Assembly: GCA_035489015.1 (NCBI GenBank)
Contig: DATHKR010000338.1
Span: 26,309-90,308 of the forward strand
Length of the DNA stretch: 64,000 bases
DNA from: DATFRY01 sp035489015
GTDB taxonomy: Bacteria > Myxococcota_A > Polyangia > Haliangiales > Haliangiaceae
Direction of reading: 5' to 3'
Shown here: in pieces, positions 45,775 to 55,073 of the stretch
Layout: every line of letters starts with the position of its first letter
Position numbering within the stretch: position 1 is the stretch's first letter
Position numbers and translations under genes: made by a program
Notes under the pieces: model-generated
Databases searched by the model: none
What the model was told of the DNA's origin: nothing
Seen by the model: the letters and a program-made list of their open reading frames with translations, nothing else

Positions 45775-48015
45775 TCAGCCTCCGATCGGCCGGTTGAAGA
45801 AAACGTCTTCCCACGTGGCGTACCGGTCGCGCACGTCCTGCCAGGTTTCGTTCTCGGTGAGGACGTCCTGCCAGGTCCGGCCGGCGGACCCGGCGATCCC
45901 GACGGCGGCAGGCATGTCCGCCTCTTTGAGCGGGAGCGTCCAGGTGCGCCACGGGTCCTGTGCGACGCCCCCGCCACGGGTTTCGGTGGCCTGGCCGACG
46001 TTGGCGTACATGTCGGCGACGCCCATGCCGGGGGCTGCCTGCCAGAGCAGGACGTTCCCGGAATCGAGGATCCAGTGGAGGGCGGCGCGGTCGTCGTCGG
46101 ACTGGGTGTAGACAGCGAGGTCGCCCTCCAGTCCGCCGCGCACATCGGACAGGATCACGGAGTTGCGGCGGCCGCGGACCCGGAACTCCGACTGGGAGAT
46201 GGGCCGCTGCCAGTCCGGGCCCTTCGCCACCATGAGTTTGATGTTCCGTTGTGGGTTGCCGGGGTCTTTCAGCCATGCGTACTGCACATCGCCGGGGTCG
46301 AGGGTGACGCTGTCGGTGCGACGGGTTTCGGCGACCGCCCCGAGGTCGTCGCGGGTCTCGGCGACGTAGTACACCTCCACCCCGAGCGGCGCCTCGTAGT
46401 CCTCGATGACGAGGGTGTCCGAGGTGATGACCTGGTTTTCGATGAGGCCGTCCGCGCCGCGGACCGGGGTGCGTGAGCCGTCCAGCAGGACCCGCCACAC
46501 GCTGATCGTGTAGTCGGTGAACAGGTCCCGGAACGTGATCGTGATGCGGGCGTTGGTGTCGTCGACGTCGGTCTCGGTCTGCGGCTGGTCCTGCCACAGG
46601 CTGATCTGGTCGATGCGGTACACCGAGTTGATGGCGGTCGCGGTGAGCGTGTATTCGACGGCCGCCTGGGTGGCCGTGGCCGGGGCGGTGAAGCTGTTGC
46701 CGAGCTGCCACCAGTTGGGTGTGGGGGCGGTGGCTGCTGTCGACGAGGTGGCGCCGAGGTCGGTGTTCGCGGCGTTGTACCAGCGCACCGAGCGGGTCAG
46801 TGTCCAGCCGCCCGCCGTGGTCTGCCCGATCGTCTCGACCCGGAATGTCTGCCCGCCGGACCCGGCGGGCAGCGGGAATTTCGCCGATCGGATCACCGAG
46901 GTGGTGGCGGTCGCCGAGGTGATGGTCCCCGAGTAGGAACCGTCCCAGGCCTGCAAGCCCCACGGGGTGGAGCGGGTGACCGCAGCCACCCCGGAGGCCG
47001 TCACCCAGCCTGCGATGCCCTGCTCGAAGGAGGAGTCCGCATACGGCAGGACGCTGCCGTCGTGGAACACGGGTACGGGAAGGATGACCGCCCCGTCGAC
47101 CCGCAGGACCTGCGCTGCTGTGCCGCCGGTGATGCCCGCCGCGAGCATGCACGACGCCGTGCCCGCCGGGGCTTTCGCGGAGACTTTCTGCCGGTAGTAG
47201 CCGGTGCCCGGTGCGGTGAGGATGCTGCGGGTGGCCTGCAGTTGGGTGCCCGCCGCATTGTGGAACCGGAGCTCGACCCACGTTGTGGACCCGGAGGTCG
47301 GCGGGTTGAGGTAGCAGTACCCCTGATACTCCACGCCCGGGGTAGCGGCCGGCCAGTCGGTGGTGCGTGTCCAGGCGTCGCCGTTGGCGGTGACCGACAT
47401 GGCAAGGGTCTGCCCGCCGCCCAGGTAGTAGTCGACGGCCCACTGCACGGGTGGGACGGTGCGGGTGATGGTGCAGTTGTTTTCGTTCAGCCAGTCGGTG
47501 AGGTCCCGTTCCATCGTCTCGGTGTTGAAGGCGAGGAGGTTGCCGACCGTCCTGATCGGGAGGCCCAGGTAGACGTTCTCGAAGTAGTTGATCACCCCAG
47601 GCCCGGCGGGGGTTATGGACGAGACGATGACCTGCGCGTAGGCGGCGTTGGCCGGGGCCTCGGCTGCGACCGCGATCCGGTGCCAGGTGGCGCTCGCCGA
47701 TGCGGTCGTCACCGACCAGACGATGCTGATCTCCGCATTCGCTGCGGTCAGCCACCGTATCCCGATGCGCTCCGGAACCGTCGCCCCGGACGCGTCAGCG
47801 AACGCCTCGTACTCCGTCCACGGCAGGACGGGGTACGAGGCGACCGTGCGGGCCTGCATTTCTCCCGACGCGATGCTGGTGAGTTTGAGGCAGCCGTCAC
47901 CGTTACGCCCGCCCGTACCCAGCGACAGCGTCGTGTTGAGTTTCGCTGTCCAGCCGCTGGTGTTCGGGTCGACGCGCTCCGTCGTACTGCTCAGGAAATT
48001 GCCCGGGATCGGCAT
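45775..48015 (-). CDS. Large distal tail protein with three carbohydrate-binding-like modules (746 aa)
   Basis: Three tandem beta-sandwich-like modules (about 1-150, 155-310, 320-475) repeat the order strand, Trp, 'RW', then 'APA...A'. All resemble CBM4/9-type modules. The C-terminal 270 residues form a separate domain ('RNIKLMVAKGPDWQRPISQS'). Following the tape measure, this should be the distal tail/receptor-interacting component that binds surface glycans of the host. Confidence 0.7.
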   Translation of the reverse strand: MPIPGNFLSSTTERVDPNTSGWTAKLNTTLSLGTGGRNGDGCLKLTSIASGEMQARTVASYPVLPWTEYEAFADASGATVPERIGIRWLTAANAEISIVWSVTTASASATWHRIAVAAEAPANAAYAQVIVSSITPAGPGVINYFENVYLGLPIRTVGNLLAFNTETMERDLTDWLNENNCTITRTVPPVQWAVDYYLGGGQTLAMSVTANGDAWTRTTDWPAATPGVEYQGYCYLNPPTSGSTTWVELRFHNAAGTQLQATRSILTAPGTGYYRQKVSAKAPAGTASCMLAAGITGGTAAQVLRVDGAVILPVPVFHDGSVLPYADSSFEQGIAGWVTASGVAAVTRSTPWGLQAWDGSYSGTITSATATTSVIRSAKFPLPAGSGGQTFRVETIGQTTAGGWTLTRSVRWYNAANTDLGATSSTAATAPTPNWWQLGNSFTAPATATQAAVEYTLTATAINSVYRIDQISLWQDQPQTETDVDDTNARITITFRDLFTDYTISVWRVLLDGSRTPVRGADGLIENQVITSDTLVIEDYEAPLGVEVYYVAETRDDLGAVAETRRTDSVTLDPGDVQYAWLKDPGNPQRNIKLMVAKGPDWQRPISQSEFRVRGRRNSVILSDVRGGLEGDLAVYTQSDDDRAALHWILDSGNVLLWQAAPGMGVADMYANVGQATETRGGGVAQDPWRTWTLPLKEADMPAAVGIAGSAGRTWQDVLTENETWQDVRDRYATWEDVFFNRPIGG

Positions 48016-48018
48016 CGG

Positions 48019-51000
48019 TCACCCCGTCCTTCCGGCGCGCAGAACCGTCGTCAGGCCAGCCATCTGCTGGTGAACTTCGCCGCGCACCCGGCCGAGGAAC
48101 TCCCCGGAGTCGAGGACCAGGGCGCCCTCGAAGGTGCCGCCGGCGGGAGCCGAGGCCTGCTGTGTCAGGGCGTTGGCCTGCTGGCTGGTGAACACGGGCT
48201 CGGGCCGCCCGGTGCCGTTGTAGGCAAGGTTCATTCCCGGCTGGAGGTAGCCGCCGGAGTCGAATTTGCCGGGCATGAACCCGTAGTGGCTGGTGAACAT
48301 GGGGTCGTTCCAGCCGCGGGCGCTCGCACCCATGTGGACGCCTGCGCCACCGGACGATTCGACGTTGGTTTTGCCGAGGGTGCCCGCGGTGTGGCCCACC
48401 CCGGCGTTGGTGATCCCGATGCGGAAGGGGCTGTTGCCGTTGAGGACCCACCCGGGCGGGGCCGTCTTCCCGGAGAACGCCCCGGTCGCCCACCGGCGGT
48501 GCGGTTTCTGGCCCCGGATGACGGATTCGATCGCGGATTGCAGCCCCGAGCAGTCCCAGCTGGGGTTCCCGTTTCCGCCCCACTGATAGGGCTTGCCCGC
48601 CTGCGTCTTCACCCAGTTCAGGGCGGTTTGGATCTTCGGGCCGCCGATGCCGCCCGCGCCCTTCGTGTCGGCGTCCTTCGAGTAGCCGAACAGGGCGTCG
48701 ATCATGTGGTCGGGGACCTTGCGGAGCATCTGCCCGAACCCCGTGTCCATGCCCGGGAAACCCGCGAGCAGCGGGCTCACAGCAGCCTTGACCCCTGCGC
48801 GCGCGGACCCTTCCAGGGTGTCGGTCAGCCAGGACGCACCGTCCTTGATGCCGTTCCAGGCAGCCGACCCGGCGCCGGCCACCGCGGAGGCGCCCTTGCC
48901 GATCCACCCGAAGATCCCGCCGTCCTTGTAGGCGAGGCTGCGGTCGGTGGGGGTGTTCGGGTTCCCGCCCAGCACCGGGGCCAGGGCAGCACGAACTCCG
49001 CTGGCGCCCGACGACTTGGCGAGCCCGTTGAAGTAGGAGACGAAGCCGGAGCCCACGCCGCGGGTGAACTCGGGGCGCATGATGGCCTCGCCGCCGGACA
49101 GGTCGAGGCCGCCGCCCGTCGGGGACGTGAACCGGTGGACGTCCCTACCCGGGGTGTAGCCGGGGAGGACACCGCCCTGGGCAAAGCCTTTCGCGGCCGG
49201 GAGCTGGGGTGCCCCGAACGCTTTGGCCACGTTGTTCCAGGTGGGCCTGAGGCCCTTGCTGTAGACGGTGTTGACGATGAACGCGACGGGCTTTTTGGCG
49301 ATTCCTTCCAGTTTGTCCCACTGGGTTTTGATGGCGCCGACGACCGTTTTGAAGGCGTCGCCGACGAGCCCGACCCCAGATTTGATGAGGGCGAACTGCG
49401 GTTTCAAGACGTTGGCCCAGAGCCATTTGGCCCGGTCGCCGATCCACCCGAAGACGGGGCTGATGACGTTCTTCCACAGCGCCTTTGCCTGGTCGCCGAC
49501 CTGAACCATGCCCTGCTTGAAGAGTGCGAATGCGGGCTTGACCGCGTTATTCCACAGCCACTTTGCCTTGTCCCCGATCCATCCGAAGATCGGCGACAGG
49601 TAGTTCTTCCACAGCCACATCGCACCGGCGGCGATCGCGTTGAACGTGGGCTTGAAAGCGGTGTTCCACAGCCACTGCGCGTGGGCCCCAAGGAGCTTGA
49701 CCGCAAGGATGATCGGCAGGATCGCGATCACGACGAGTGCCGTAAACAGCAGCCTGGCCGCCTCGGAGATGAACGAGAACACCGGCTTGAGGACCGTCTG
49801 CCAGAGCCAGGTAGCCCAGCGGCCGATCGTTTGAAGCGCACCCCAGATCGCGTCGAACGTGGGCTTGAGGACCGTGTTCCACGCGAAGAGCACGGCCGTC
49901 TGGATTGCCGCCCAGACGGTGTTGACCAGGTCGCGGAACCAGCCGAAGTTCTTGTAGGCGTAGATCACTGCGGCGACGAGCGCGACGATCGCGAGGACGA
50001 TCAGGGTGATCGGGTTGGCGTCCGCCACCAGGTTGAACGCGACCATGGCGAGGGTCCACAGCTTCGTCGCGACGAAAGCCAGGTACAGCAGCTGGAGGAG
50101 CCACGGCAGATCCCGGGCAATCGACCCGACGGCCCGCGCCACCGCACCCAGACTCTGCAGCACCGGACCCGACAGCGGGGACAGTGCCCTTGAGACGTCG
50201 AAGAGCCCACCGCCGATGTCGCCCATGGCCCGTGCGACCACAGGTCCCTGCTGGGCGGCGTAGGCGAGGAACCGTTCGAACTTCGGGGAGCCCTTGAGGC
50301 TGGTGCCCCAGGTCGCGAACCGGCCGGTGATCCGCTGCATGGTCGCGGAGATCGAATTCATGTGGGGCAGGAAGGCCTGGATCACACCGGCCATGCCTTT
50401 GAAGATGCGTCCGAAGGAGACGCCCAACCCGACGATCGCAGGCCCGACAGAGCCCGCCAGATCCTTTTTGAAGCCCTTCCACCACGGGGACTTGAACCCG
50501 GCAGACGCCCGGTCCTGCAGCGTGCCGATCGCTTTCGCCGCGGCGAGTACGAACGGGGTCAGCCCCGGCAGCGCGTTCTTCAGGCCAACCAGGGCCCGGG
50601 TGAAGAGTGGCATCACCGCAGGCTGCAGCGCCTTCGACCAGTCGGAGAATGCCGTCTTCAGCGACAGGAACGCGTTGAACGTCCCCCGCGCGGCCGGGGT
50701 GAGTTTCGCCAGCTCAGCCTGATATTTGGCCTGCGCGACGGCAGCCTGATCGACGCCCCCGGCCGCAGACTGCGACGCGGAGGCTATCTGACGCTGAGCA
50801 CTGGACACCGCATCAGCGGCGGACTGCTGGGCGACCGCGACGTTCGCCGTCGCCTCAGACACCCGCTGCTGGGCGTCCGCGATCTGCCGGGCCGACTGCA
50901 CCTGCGTCTGGGCAGCCGACGTCTGCGCGTCGCCGACGGCCTGAGTCTTGTCAGCGACGTTCTGCTGGGCTTTCGCGAGCTGGTCCTGGGCCTGCTTGTA

Positions 51001-52689
51001 GGTGTCGGTGCCCTTGACGCCGGTCTTGGCGGCTTCGGCCTGCTGGTCCTTCAGCCGTTTCGTGTCGGTGGTCTGCTCGCGCAGCCGCTGCAACGCCTGG
51101 TCGTAGGCGAGCTGCGCCTGCTGGCGTTCCAGAACAGTCGCCTTCGAGCCCGCCGCATTGACCTGCGCCAGCCGCTGCTGGGCCTCCTGAACACCGAGCG
51201 CCGCATCCCGCTGAGACAGCTGTGCGTCGACGTACCGGTTCGCGAGGTCCTCGAGCTCCTGCCCGGCCTGCTTGCGGGCCGCGGTCAGGTCGAGCTGCGC
51301 CTGCTTGGCGTCCTTCTGCGACTGGACGAGAGCCTTCTCCGCGTCCTGAACCTGCCGGGCTGCCTGCGCGTTGCGCTGGGCCGCCTGCACGATCGCATCC
51401 GCAGCCGCCGTCTTGGCCTGCTGAACCTGCTGCTGGGCCTGGGCGATCTGCCGGGCGCCGTTGCGCTCCGCCGACGCCAAAGCCTGCTGCGCCCCGGCCA
51501 GTTGCAGCGCTTTCGCCGCACCCTGGCCGGCCGCCTGGCCGCCCTTGATGGACGCCGTGGTCGCCGCGTCCTGCGCGGTCTTCTGCGCCTGCAAGGTGCT
51601 GGCGATGCCCTTGAACGCGGGAATCGCCACCGCCGCGAGGGCGCCCACACCGGCGCCCGCGGCGACACCGGCGGCCGCGATCGATCCGATCCCCGCCGCG
51701 AGGATGGGGATGGCAGGGATCGCGGCGAGACCTGCGATGGCCACGGACAGCTGGAAGACCGCCGCCATCGCCTGAGCGGCGCTGACGTTGATGTTGACGC
51801 GCTTGGCGTCCAGGGCGCTGGCCAGTGCGCCCACCGCGAGGAGCTGCGAGGAGGCAGCTCCTGCGTCGACCCGTACCGCGATATCCGCGTTGCTCGCGGA
51901 CAGCCGTGCGAGGCGGACCTGGATCTCCTCGATGCGCGCCAGGGCGGCGCCCGCATCCATGTCGATGCCGATCCGGACATCCCGCAGGGCCGTCAGCTGG
52001 CTGCGCAGGGAGGCGATCTCTGCCTGGGCGGGTGTGGTGTCGGCGTCGATGTTGATGTTCGGGAGGGACGCCTCGGCCTCGGCGACCGCGGCCCGCAGTC
52101 TCTGTCCGAGGGTGCCGTCCGTCTCCAGGCGGATGTGCCCGGGGTTCGCGGAGACCCGGTCGATTTCCTCGCGCACCGCCTGGAGCTGGGCTATCGCCGC
52201 GGCTGTGTCGGCGCGGACGGCGACGTTGGGGTGCGACGCTCCGAGGCGGCGGAGCTGCTCCTCGATGTCGGAGATCTCGGTCCGCGCTTCGGCGGCGTCG
52301 ATTTCGATACCGATGCGTTTGCCCGCAAGGGTTTCCATGCGGGCCCGCAGCGCCTGCAGGTCCGAATCCGCCTCGGAGGTGTCCGCCCCAATGTTGATCT
52401 TCGGGAGGGACTTGAAGGCCGCCTCCAGGCGGGCCTTCATCGCGCGGGCGAAAGCACCGCCCGTGTCGTCTCCCTGCCGGGTAGCTGCCGGGCGCGCCGC
52501 CCGCGCCCCGTCGTTGATGCCGTCACGGACAGCGCTGCCGACCTTCGCGGCGATACGCTTGCCGATGATCTCGCCGACCTCGTCGCCGACCTGCGTTGCA
52601 GGCGGCACCAAAGCCGCCTGCAACCGGGCCAGAATCCCCTGGGTGTTGGGGATGACATCGACCTCAACGGAGCCAACACTGATCGCCAC
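48019..52689 (-). CDS. Tape measure protein with NlpC/P60 domain
   Basis: 1556 aa from a GTG; by the usual 1.5 angstrom per residue this implies a tail near 230 nm. Residues 120-300 hold repeated beta/alpha segments ('INIGADTSEADSDLQAL', 'RIGIEIDAAEARTEI', 'VRIGIDMDAGAALARI'). Hydrophobic spans lie near 300-365 and 865-910. Seven copies of W-x-[NT]-x2-[KS]-P-x-F follow (about 925-1110). An NlpC/P60-type peptidase has Cys1380 (DCSG) and His1433 and may open peptidoglycan during entry. Confidence 0.9.
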   Translation of the reverse strand: MAISVGSVEVDVIPNTQGILARLQAALVPPATQVGDEVGEIIGKRIAAKVGSAVRDGINDGARAARPAATRQGDDTGGAFARAMKARLEAAFKSLPKINIGADTSEADSDLQALRARMETLAGKRIGIEIDAAEARTEISDIEEQLRRLGASHPNVAVRADTAAAIAQLQAVREEIDRVSANPGHIRLETDGTLGQRLRAAVAEAEASLPNINIDADTTPAQAEIASLRSQLTALRDVRIGIDMDAGAALARIEEIQVRLARLSASNADIAVRVDAGAASSQLLAVGALASALDAKRVNINVSAAQAMAAVFQLSVAIAGLAAIPAIPILAAGIGSIAAAGVAAGAGVGALAAVAIPAFKGIASTLQAQKTAQDAATTASIKGGQAAGQGAAKALQLAGAQQALASAERNGARQIAQAQQQVQQAKTAAADAIVQAAQRNAQAARQVQDAEKALVQSQKDAKQAQLDLTAARKQAGQELEDLANRYVDAQLSQRDAALGVQEAQQRLAQVNAAGSKATVLERQQAQLAYDQALQRLREQTTDTKRLKDQQAEAAKTGVKGTDTYKQAQDQLAKAQQNVADKTQAVGDAQTSAAQTQVQSARQIADAQQRVSEATANVAVAQQSAADAVSSAQRQIASASQSAAGGVDQAAVAQAKYQAELAKLTPAARGTFNAFLSLKTAFSDWSKALQPAVMPLFTRALVGLKNALPGLTPFVLAAAKAIGTLQDRASAGFKSPWWKGFKKDLAGSVGPAIVGLGVSFGRIFKGMAGVIQAFLPHMNSISATMQRITGRFATWGTSLKGSPKFERFLAYAAQQGPVVARAMGDIGGGLFDVSRALSPLSGPVLQSLGAVARAVGSIARDLPWLLQLLYLAFVATKLWTLAMVAFNLVADANPITLIVLAIVALVAAVIYAYKNFGWFRDLVNTVWAAIQTAVLFAWNTVLKPTFDAIWGALQTIGRWATWLWQTVLKPVFSFISEAARLLFTALVVIAILPIILAVKLLGAHAQWLWNTAFKPTFNAIAAGAMWLWKNYLSPIFGWIGDKAKWLWNNAVKPAFALFKQGMVQVGDQAKALWKNVISPVFGWIGDRAKWLWANVLKPQFALIKSGVGLVGDAFKTVVGAIKTQWDKLEGIAKKPVAFIVNTVYSKGLRPTWNNVAKAFGAPQLPAAKGFAQGGVLPGYTPGRDVHRFTSPTGGGLDLSGGEAIMRPEFTRGVGSGFVSYFNGLAKSSGASGVRAALAPVLGGNPNTPTDRSLAYKDGGIFGWIGKGASAVAGAGSAAWNGIKDGASWLTDTLEGSARAGVKAAVSPLLAGFPGMDTGFGQMLRKVPDHMIDALFGYSKDADTKGAGGIGGPKIQTALNWVKTQAGKPYQWGGNGNPSWDCSGLQSAIESVIRGQKPHRRWATGAFSGKTAPPGWVLNGNSPFRIGITNAGVGHTAGTLGKTNVESSGGAGVHMGASARGWNDPMFTSHYGFMPGKFDSGGYLQPGMNLAYNGTGRPEPVFTSQQANALTQQASAPAGGTFEGALVLDSGEFLGRVRGEVHQQMAGLTTVLRAGRTG

Positions 52690-52710
52690 GAGAGGGTCTC
52701 CTCTCGCACG

Positions 52711-53549
52711 TCAGGCAGCGCCGCCGTTGATCAACTGGAAGAGCCGGGTTGCATTCGGTTCAGACAGGGCGCGCTTGGGTTTGCGAGGGGCCGCGCCCGG
52801 ACGGCGGATTGGCTCCGGAGCGGGCGGGCGGTCCGATTTCTTCTCGACGTTCGCGCAGACCGTCACATAGACGAGCTGCGCGACCCGGTCGGCGATCAGG
52901 GCCATGAGCTGCTCGGACTGCGACCAGCGGCCCTTCTCCGGCTCACCCGACTCGGCCTGCGCCGCGATCTCCTCATCCGGCATCGCATTACGCAGGGCAG
53001 TCATCGTGTGCGACTCCGGCGGAAGGTGATGCAGGAGCACCCCCAGACGCCGGGGCGTCATCTCCCCGCGCCAGTACGCGCCGATCTGATCGGCGTCGCG
53101 CGGGTAGCGGGCGGCCAGGTCGGCCTCTACCGCCGTCGCGTGCGCCTCGACGACCCCTGCGGCCCACGAGGCTTTCCCCGCGACTCCCCGGAGATCTCCT
53201 GGGCGTCAGCGACGAACTGAACGAACTCCTCCTGGGTGGGATCGAGTTCCTCGTACAGCTCGTAGTCGTCCTCGTGCAGCACCGACGTCATGAACCCGTC
53301 CAGGTCGCCGACGCGGAGCTTGCGCTGCGCGGAGGACCGCCAGGCGCCGGCAGGCACCACGCGCACGGGCTCCCCGCAGAGGCTCACGCTGATATGCCGT
53401 CCCGTCGCCTCCAGCTCCTGGGCCTCGGCGTCGGAAAGCGGCTCGACCTCGTCGTCCGTGAAGTCCTCCACCGGGGCGGGCTTCACCGAAGCACGGGCAG
53501 TGCGGGCGGTTCGGGTTCGGGCGGTGGCAGTTCGGGCGTTCGCAGCCAT
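52711..53549 (-). CDS. Tail assembly chaperone gpGT (-1 frameshift product, 279 aa)
   Basis: The 140-aa gpG frame is read to codon 126, then ribosomes slip back one base at GGGAAAG (minus strand, 53178-53172) and continue in the second frame to 52711. X-XXY-YYZ spacing is exact (G-GGA-AAG), and the frame stays open past the slip. This is the heptamer used by lambda G/T. The fusion loads tail subunits on the tape measure. The second frame alone has only a weak start at 53061. Confidence 0.82.
53127..53549 (-). CDS. Tail assembly chaperone gpG (140 aa)
   Basis: ATG with GAGGAGG nine bases upstream. Basic N-terminus rich in Ala/Arg/Thr, then an acidic region ('VEDFTDDEVEPLSDAEAQEL') and a structured part ending in a basic tail made only when no frameshift occurs. 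It lies between major tail and tape measure genes, the conserved place of gpG. Confidence 0.82.
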   Translation of the reverse strand: MAANARTATARTRTARTARASVKPAPVEDFTDDEVEPLSDAEAQELEATGRHISVSLCGEPVRVVPAGAWRSSAQRKLRVGDLDGFMTSVLHEDDYELYEELDPTQEEFVQFVADAQEISGESRGKPRGPQGSSRRTRRR

Positions 53550-53596
53550 GGGCGCGGGCCTCCTCAATCAGGGCGCGGGCAAAGGGAAAAATTGCA

Positions 53597-53640
53597 GGAT
53601 GGGCGGGCCGGGCCCGCGCCAGCAGAAAGCCCGCCCATCC
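53597..53640 (-). terminator. Intrinsic terminator after the major tail protein
   Basis: 11-bp stem GGATGGGCGGG/CCCGCCCATCC with a 22-base structured loop; on the minus strand it is followed by TGCAATTTTTCC. It would lower tail-chaperone and tape-measure expression relative to the major tail protein. Confidence 0.8.
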
Positions 53641-53654
53641 AGTTCGGGGGCGGG

Positions 53655-54242
53655 TCAGGAACCGGTGTACTCGGCGGTCTCCGGTACCCGGTCCGCGTGG
53701 TAGACGGTGTTGCCTGCCTCGTCCGGGTAGCAGGTGATGGTCCACTCGAAGCCGGCCATTTCGTCCTGCTTGTGCGTGACGTCGGACCGGTCCGACACCT
53801 CCGCCTCCGGGCAGAAGAATCCGCGCAGCAGCTCACCGTCCTCGACGATGAACCAGAACGCACGCCGGTCCGGCTGCGGCGACGCCGTCTCAGCGAACGC
53901 GGTCAGCCCGCCGACACTCGGGGCCAGGTCGGCGACCGGGATGCGGTACTGGAGCGACTGGACGGTGGTGCGGCCCGTCTCCCACGCGGTGATCTTGAAC
54001 GTGCGCAGGGACTTCGTGATCGTGGTACGGACAGGAGACGTGAACCCCCACGGGGTGTACGTCTGGGAGTCCTCGTCGAAACCCTGCACCAGGCCGTCGT
54101 CGCTGATCGCGCCGATCGGCGACCACAGGACCCCCGGCTGAACCGCCGGATCGCCCGGGGACGCCGTACCGAGGTCGGCGCACCAGCCGCCGCCGTTGGC
54201 ACCGACCTCCATCAGATCTGCAGCACGCGTGATGTTGACCAT
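53655..54242 (-). CDS. Major tail protein
   Basis: 195 aa, ATG with GGGAGA. Beta-rich ('TTITKSLRTFKITAWETGRT', 'RRAFWFIVEDGELLRGFF'), the tube-protein pattern of siphoviruses. Flanked by hairpins at 53597 and 54264, which fits high, separate expression of the most abundant tail subunit. Confidence 0.78.
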   Translation of the reverse strand: MVNITRAADLMEVGANGGGWCADLGTASPGDPAVQPGVLWSPIGAISDDGLVQGFDEDSQTYTPWGFTSPVRTTITKSLRTFKITAWETGRTTVQSLQYRIPVADLAPSVGGLTAFAETASPQPDRRAFWFIVEDGELLRGFFCPEAEVSDRSDVTHKQDEMAGFEWTITCYPDEAGNTVYHADRVPETAEYTGS

Positions 54243-54263
54243 GAAAGGTCTCCCAACAGGAAA

Positions 54264-54282
54264 GACCCCGCATGGCGGGGTC
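54264..54282 (-). terminator. Hairpin before the major tail protein
   Basis: 8-bp stem GACCCCGC/GCGGGGTC with a 3-base loop and TTT after it on the minus strand, 22 bases before the major-tail ATG. Attenuator or processing site. Confidence 0.6.
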
Positions 54283-54312
54283 AGGAATAGGGTCCGGCGC
54301 GGGCCCAACCGG

Positions 54313-54714
54313 TCAGGAAACCGGGTGACAGTAGATCTCGTAGGTGGCCCCGACACGTCGGAGCCCTAGATTTTCGTAGGGGCGGATGGCGGGCGGTGGT
54401 GAGGATCTGATGAGCCCGTACACGGCACGGCTGGTCGAGGATCCGCGCAGCTCGGTGAGGAGCCAGCCCCGGATCAGAGAGGCCATCGCAATGGCTTCGC
54501 CGCGCGTCGCCGCGTACACGTCGATGTCGATCAGGGCGCGGTCCAGGCGGTACCCGTCGTCGCCGCCGGCGGGGAGCCGCTGCAGTTGCACGGTCGGCAG
54601 TTCGTTGAGGAGGTTGTTGTCGACCTCGTCGCGGACCACCGCGTCGCCGCCGAATTTCGCCTGCAGCCAGCCGATGAGGTCCAGCTCCACGTCTACCGAC
54701 CCGACGGCGGCCAT
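54313..54714 (-). CDS. Tail completion/terminator protein (133 aa)
   Basis: 'MAAVGSVDVELDLIGWLQAK' start, then 'RLDRALIDIDVYAATRGEAI' and a beta-rich end. Position (just before the major tail protein) and size match tail-terminator proteins of the lambda gpU/HK97 type. Confidence 0.68.
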   Translation of the reverse strand: MAAVGSVDVELDLIGWLQAKFGGDAVVRDEVDNNLLNELPTVQLQRLPAGGDDGYRLDRALIDIDVYAATRGEAIAMASLIRGWLLTELRGSSTSRAVYGLIRSSPPPAIRPYENLGLRRVGATYEIYCHPVS

Positions 54715-55046
54715 CAGGCCCCTCCACCCGCAGCGGCAGCCCGCAGGAGTACGTGATGCGCGGGGACCTTCTCCGTGCCGTACTCCACCCAGCGGGCGTA
54801 GTACGCGGTGTTCGTGACCGTGGCCGTCGCACGGTCTCTGCGGCGCCCCCCGCGGGCCGTGGTCGTCACGATGAACGACCCCTTGTAGTGCCCCGGGTGG
54901 GGGTCGGACGCGCCGCCCGCCGGAGAGAGGCCCACTGCGGCCGCCTCGATTCGCTCTGCCCGGGCCAGCATGTCCGCCTGGATCATGCGGGACTTCAGCA
55001 GCTGTCCGACGCCCTTCTTGGACATCTTGAACTTCGCGGGCATCAT
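54714..55046 (-). CDS. HK97 gp10-like neck/tail protein (110 aa)
   Basis: 'SHYKGSFIVTT'-type pattern (here 'GHYKGSFIVTTTARGGRRRD', then 'YYARWVEYGTEKVPAHHVLL') is the HK97 gp10 signature. Several possible ATG/GTG starts (55052, 55046, 55043) lie within 10 bases. It precedes the tail terminator gene and overlaps it by ATGA-like sharing. Confidence 0.72.
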   Translation of the reverse strand: MMPAKFKMSKKGVGQLLKSRMIQADMLARAERIEAAAVGLSPAGGASDPHPGHYKGSFIVTTTARGGRRRDRATATVTNTAYYARWVEYGTEKVPAHHVLLRAAAAGGGA

Positions 55047-55073
55047 GACCACCTCGACTCACCTGGGGGCGGC

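Noticed and set aside
47062..50193. A 1043-codon open frame on the plus strand
   Set aside because: It lies opposite the tail and tape-measure genes, which have recognisable domains, and its Gly/Arg/Val-rich composition is the mirror of high-GC codon bias.
53061..53061. Independent start of the second tail-chaperone frame
   Set aside because: The frame is open far upstream of this ATG and a lambda-type slippery site is present; production as a gpG fusion is more likely.
50362..53220. A 952-codon open frame on the plus strand
   Set aside because: Antisense to the tape measure; rich in Arg/Gly/Leu with no domain pattern. Shadow of a high-GC gene.
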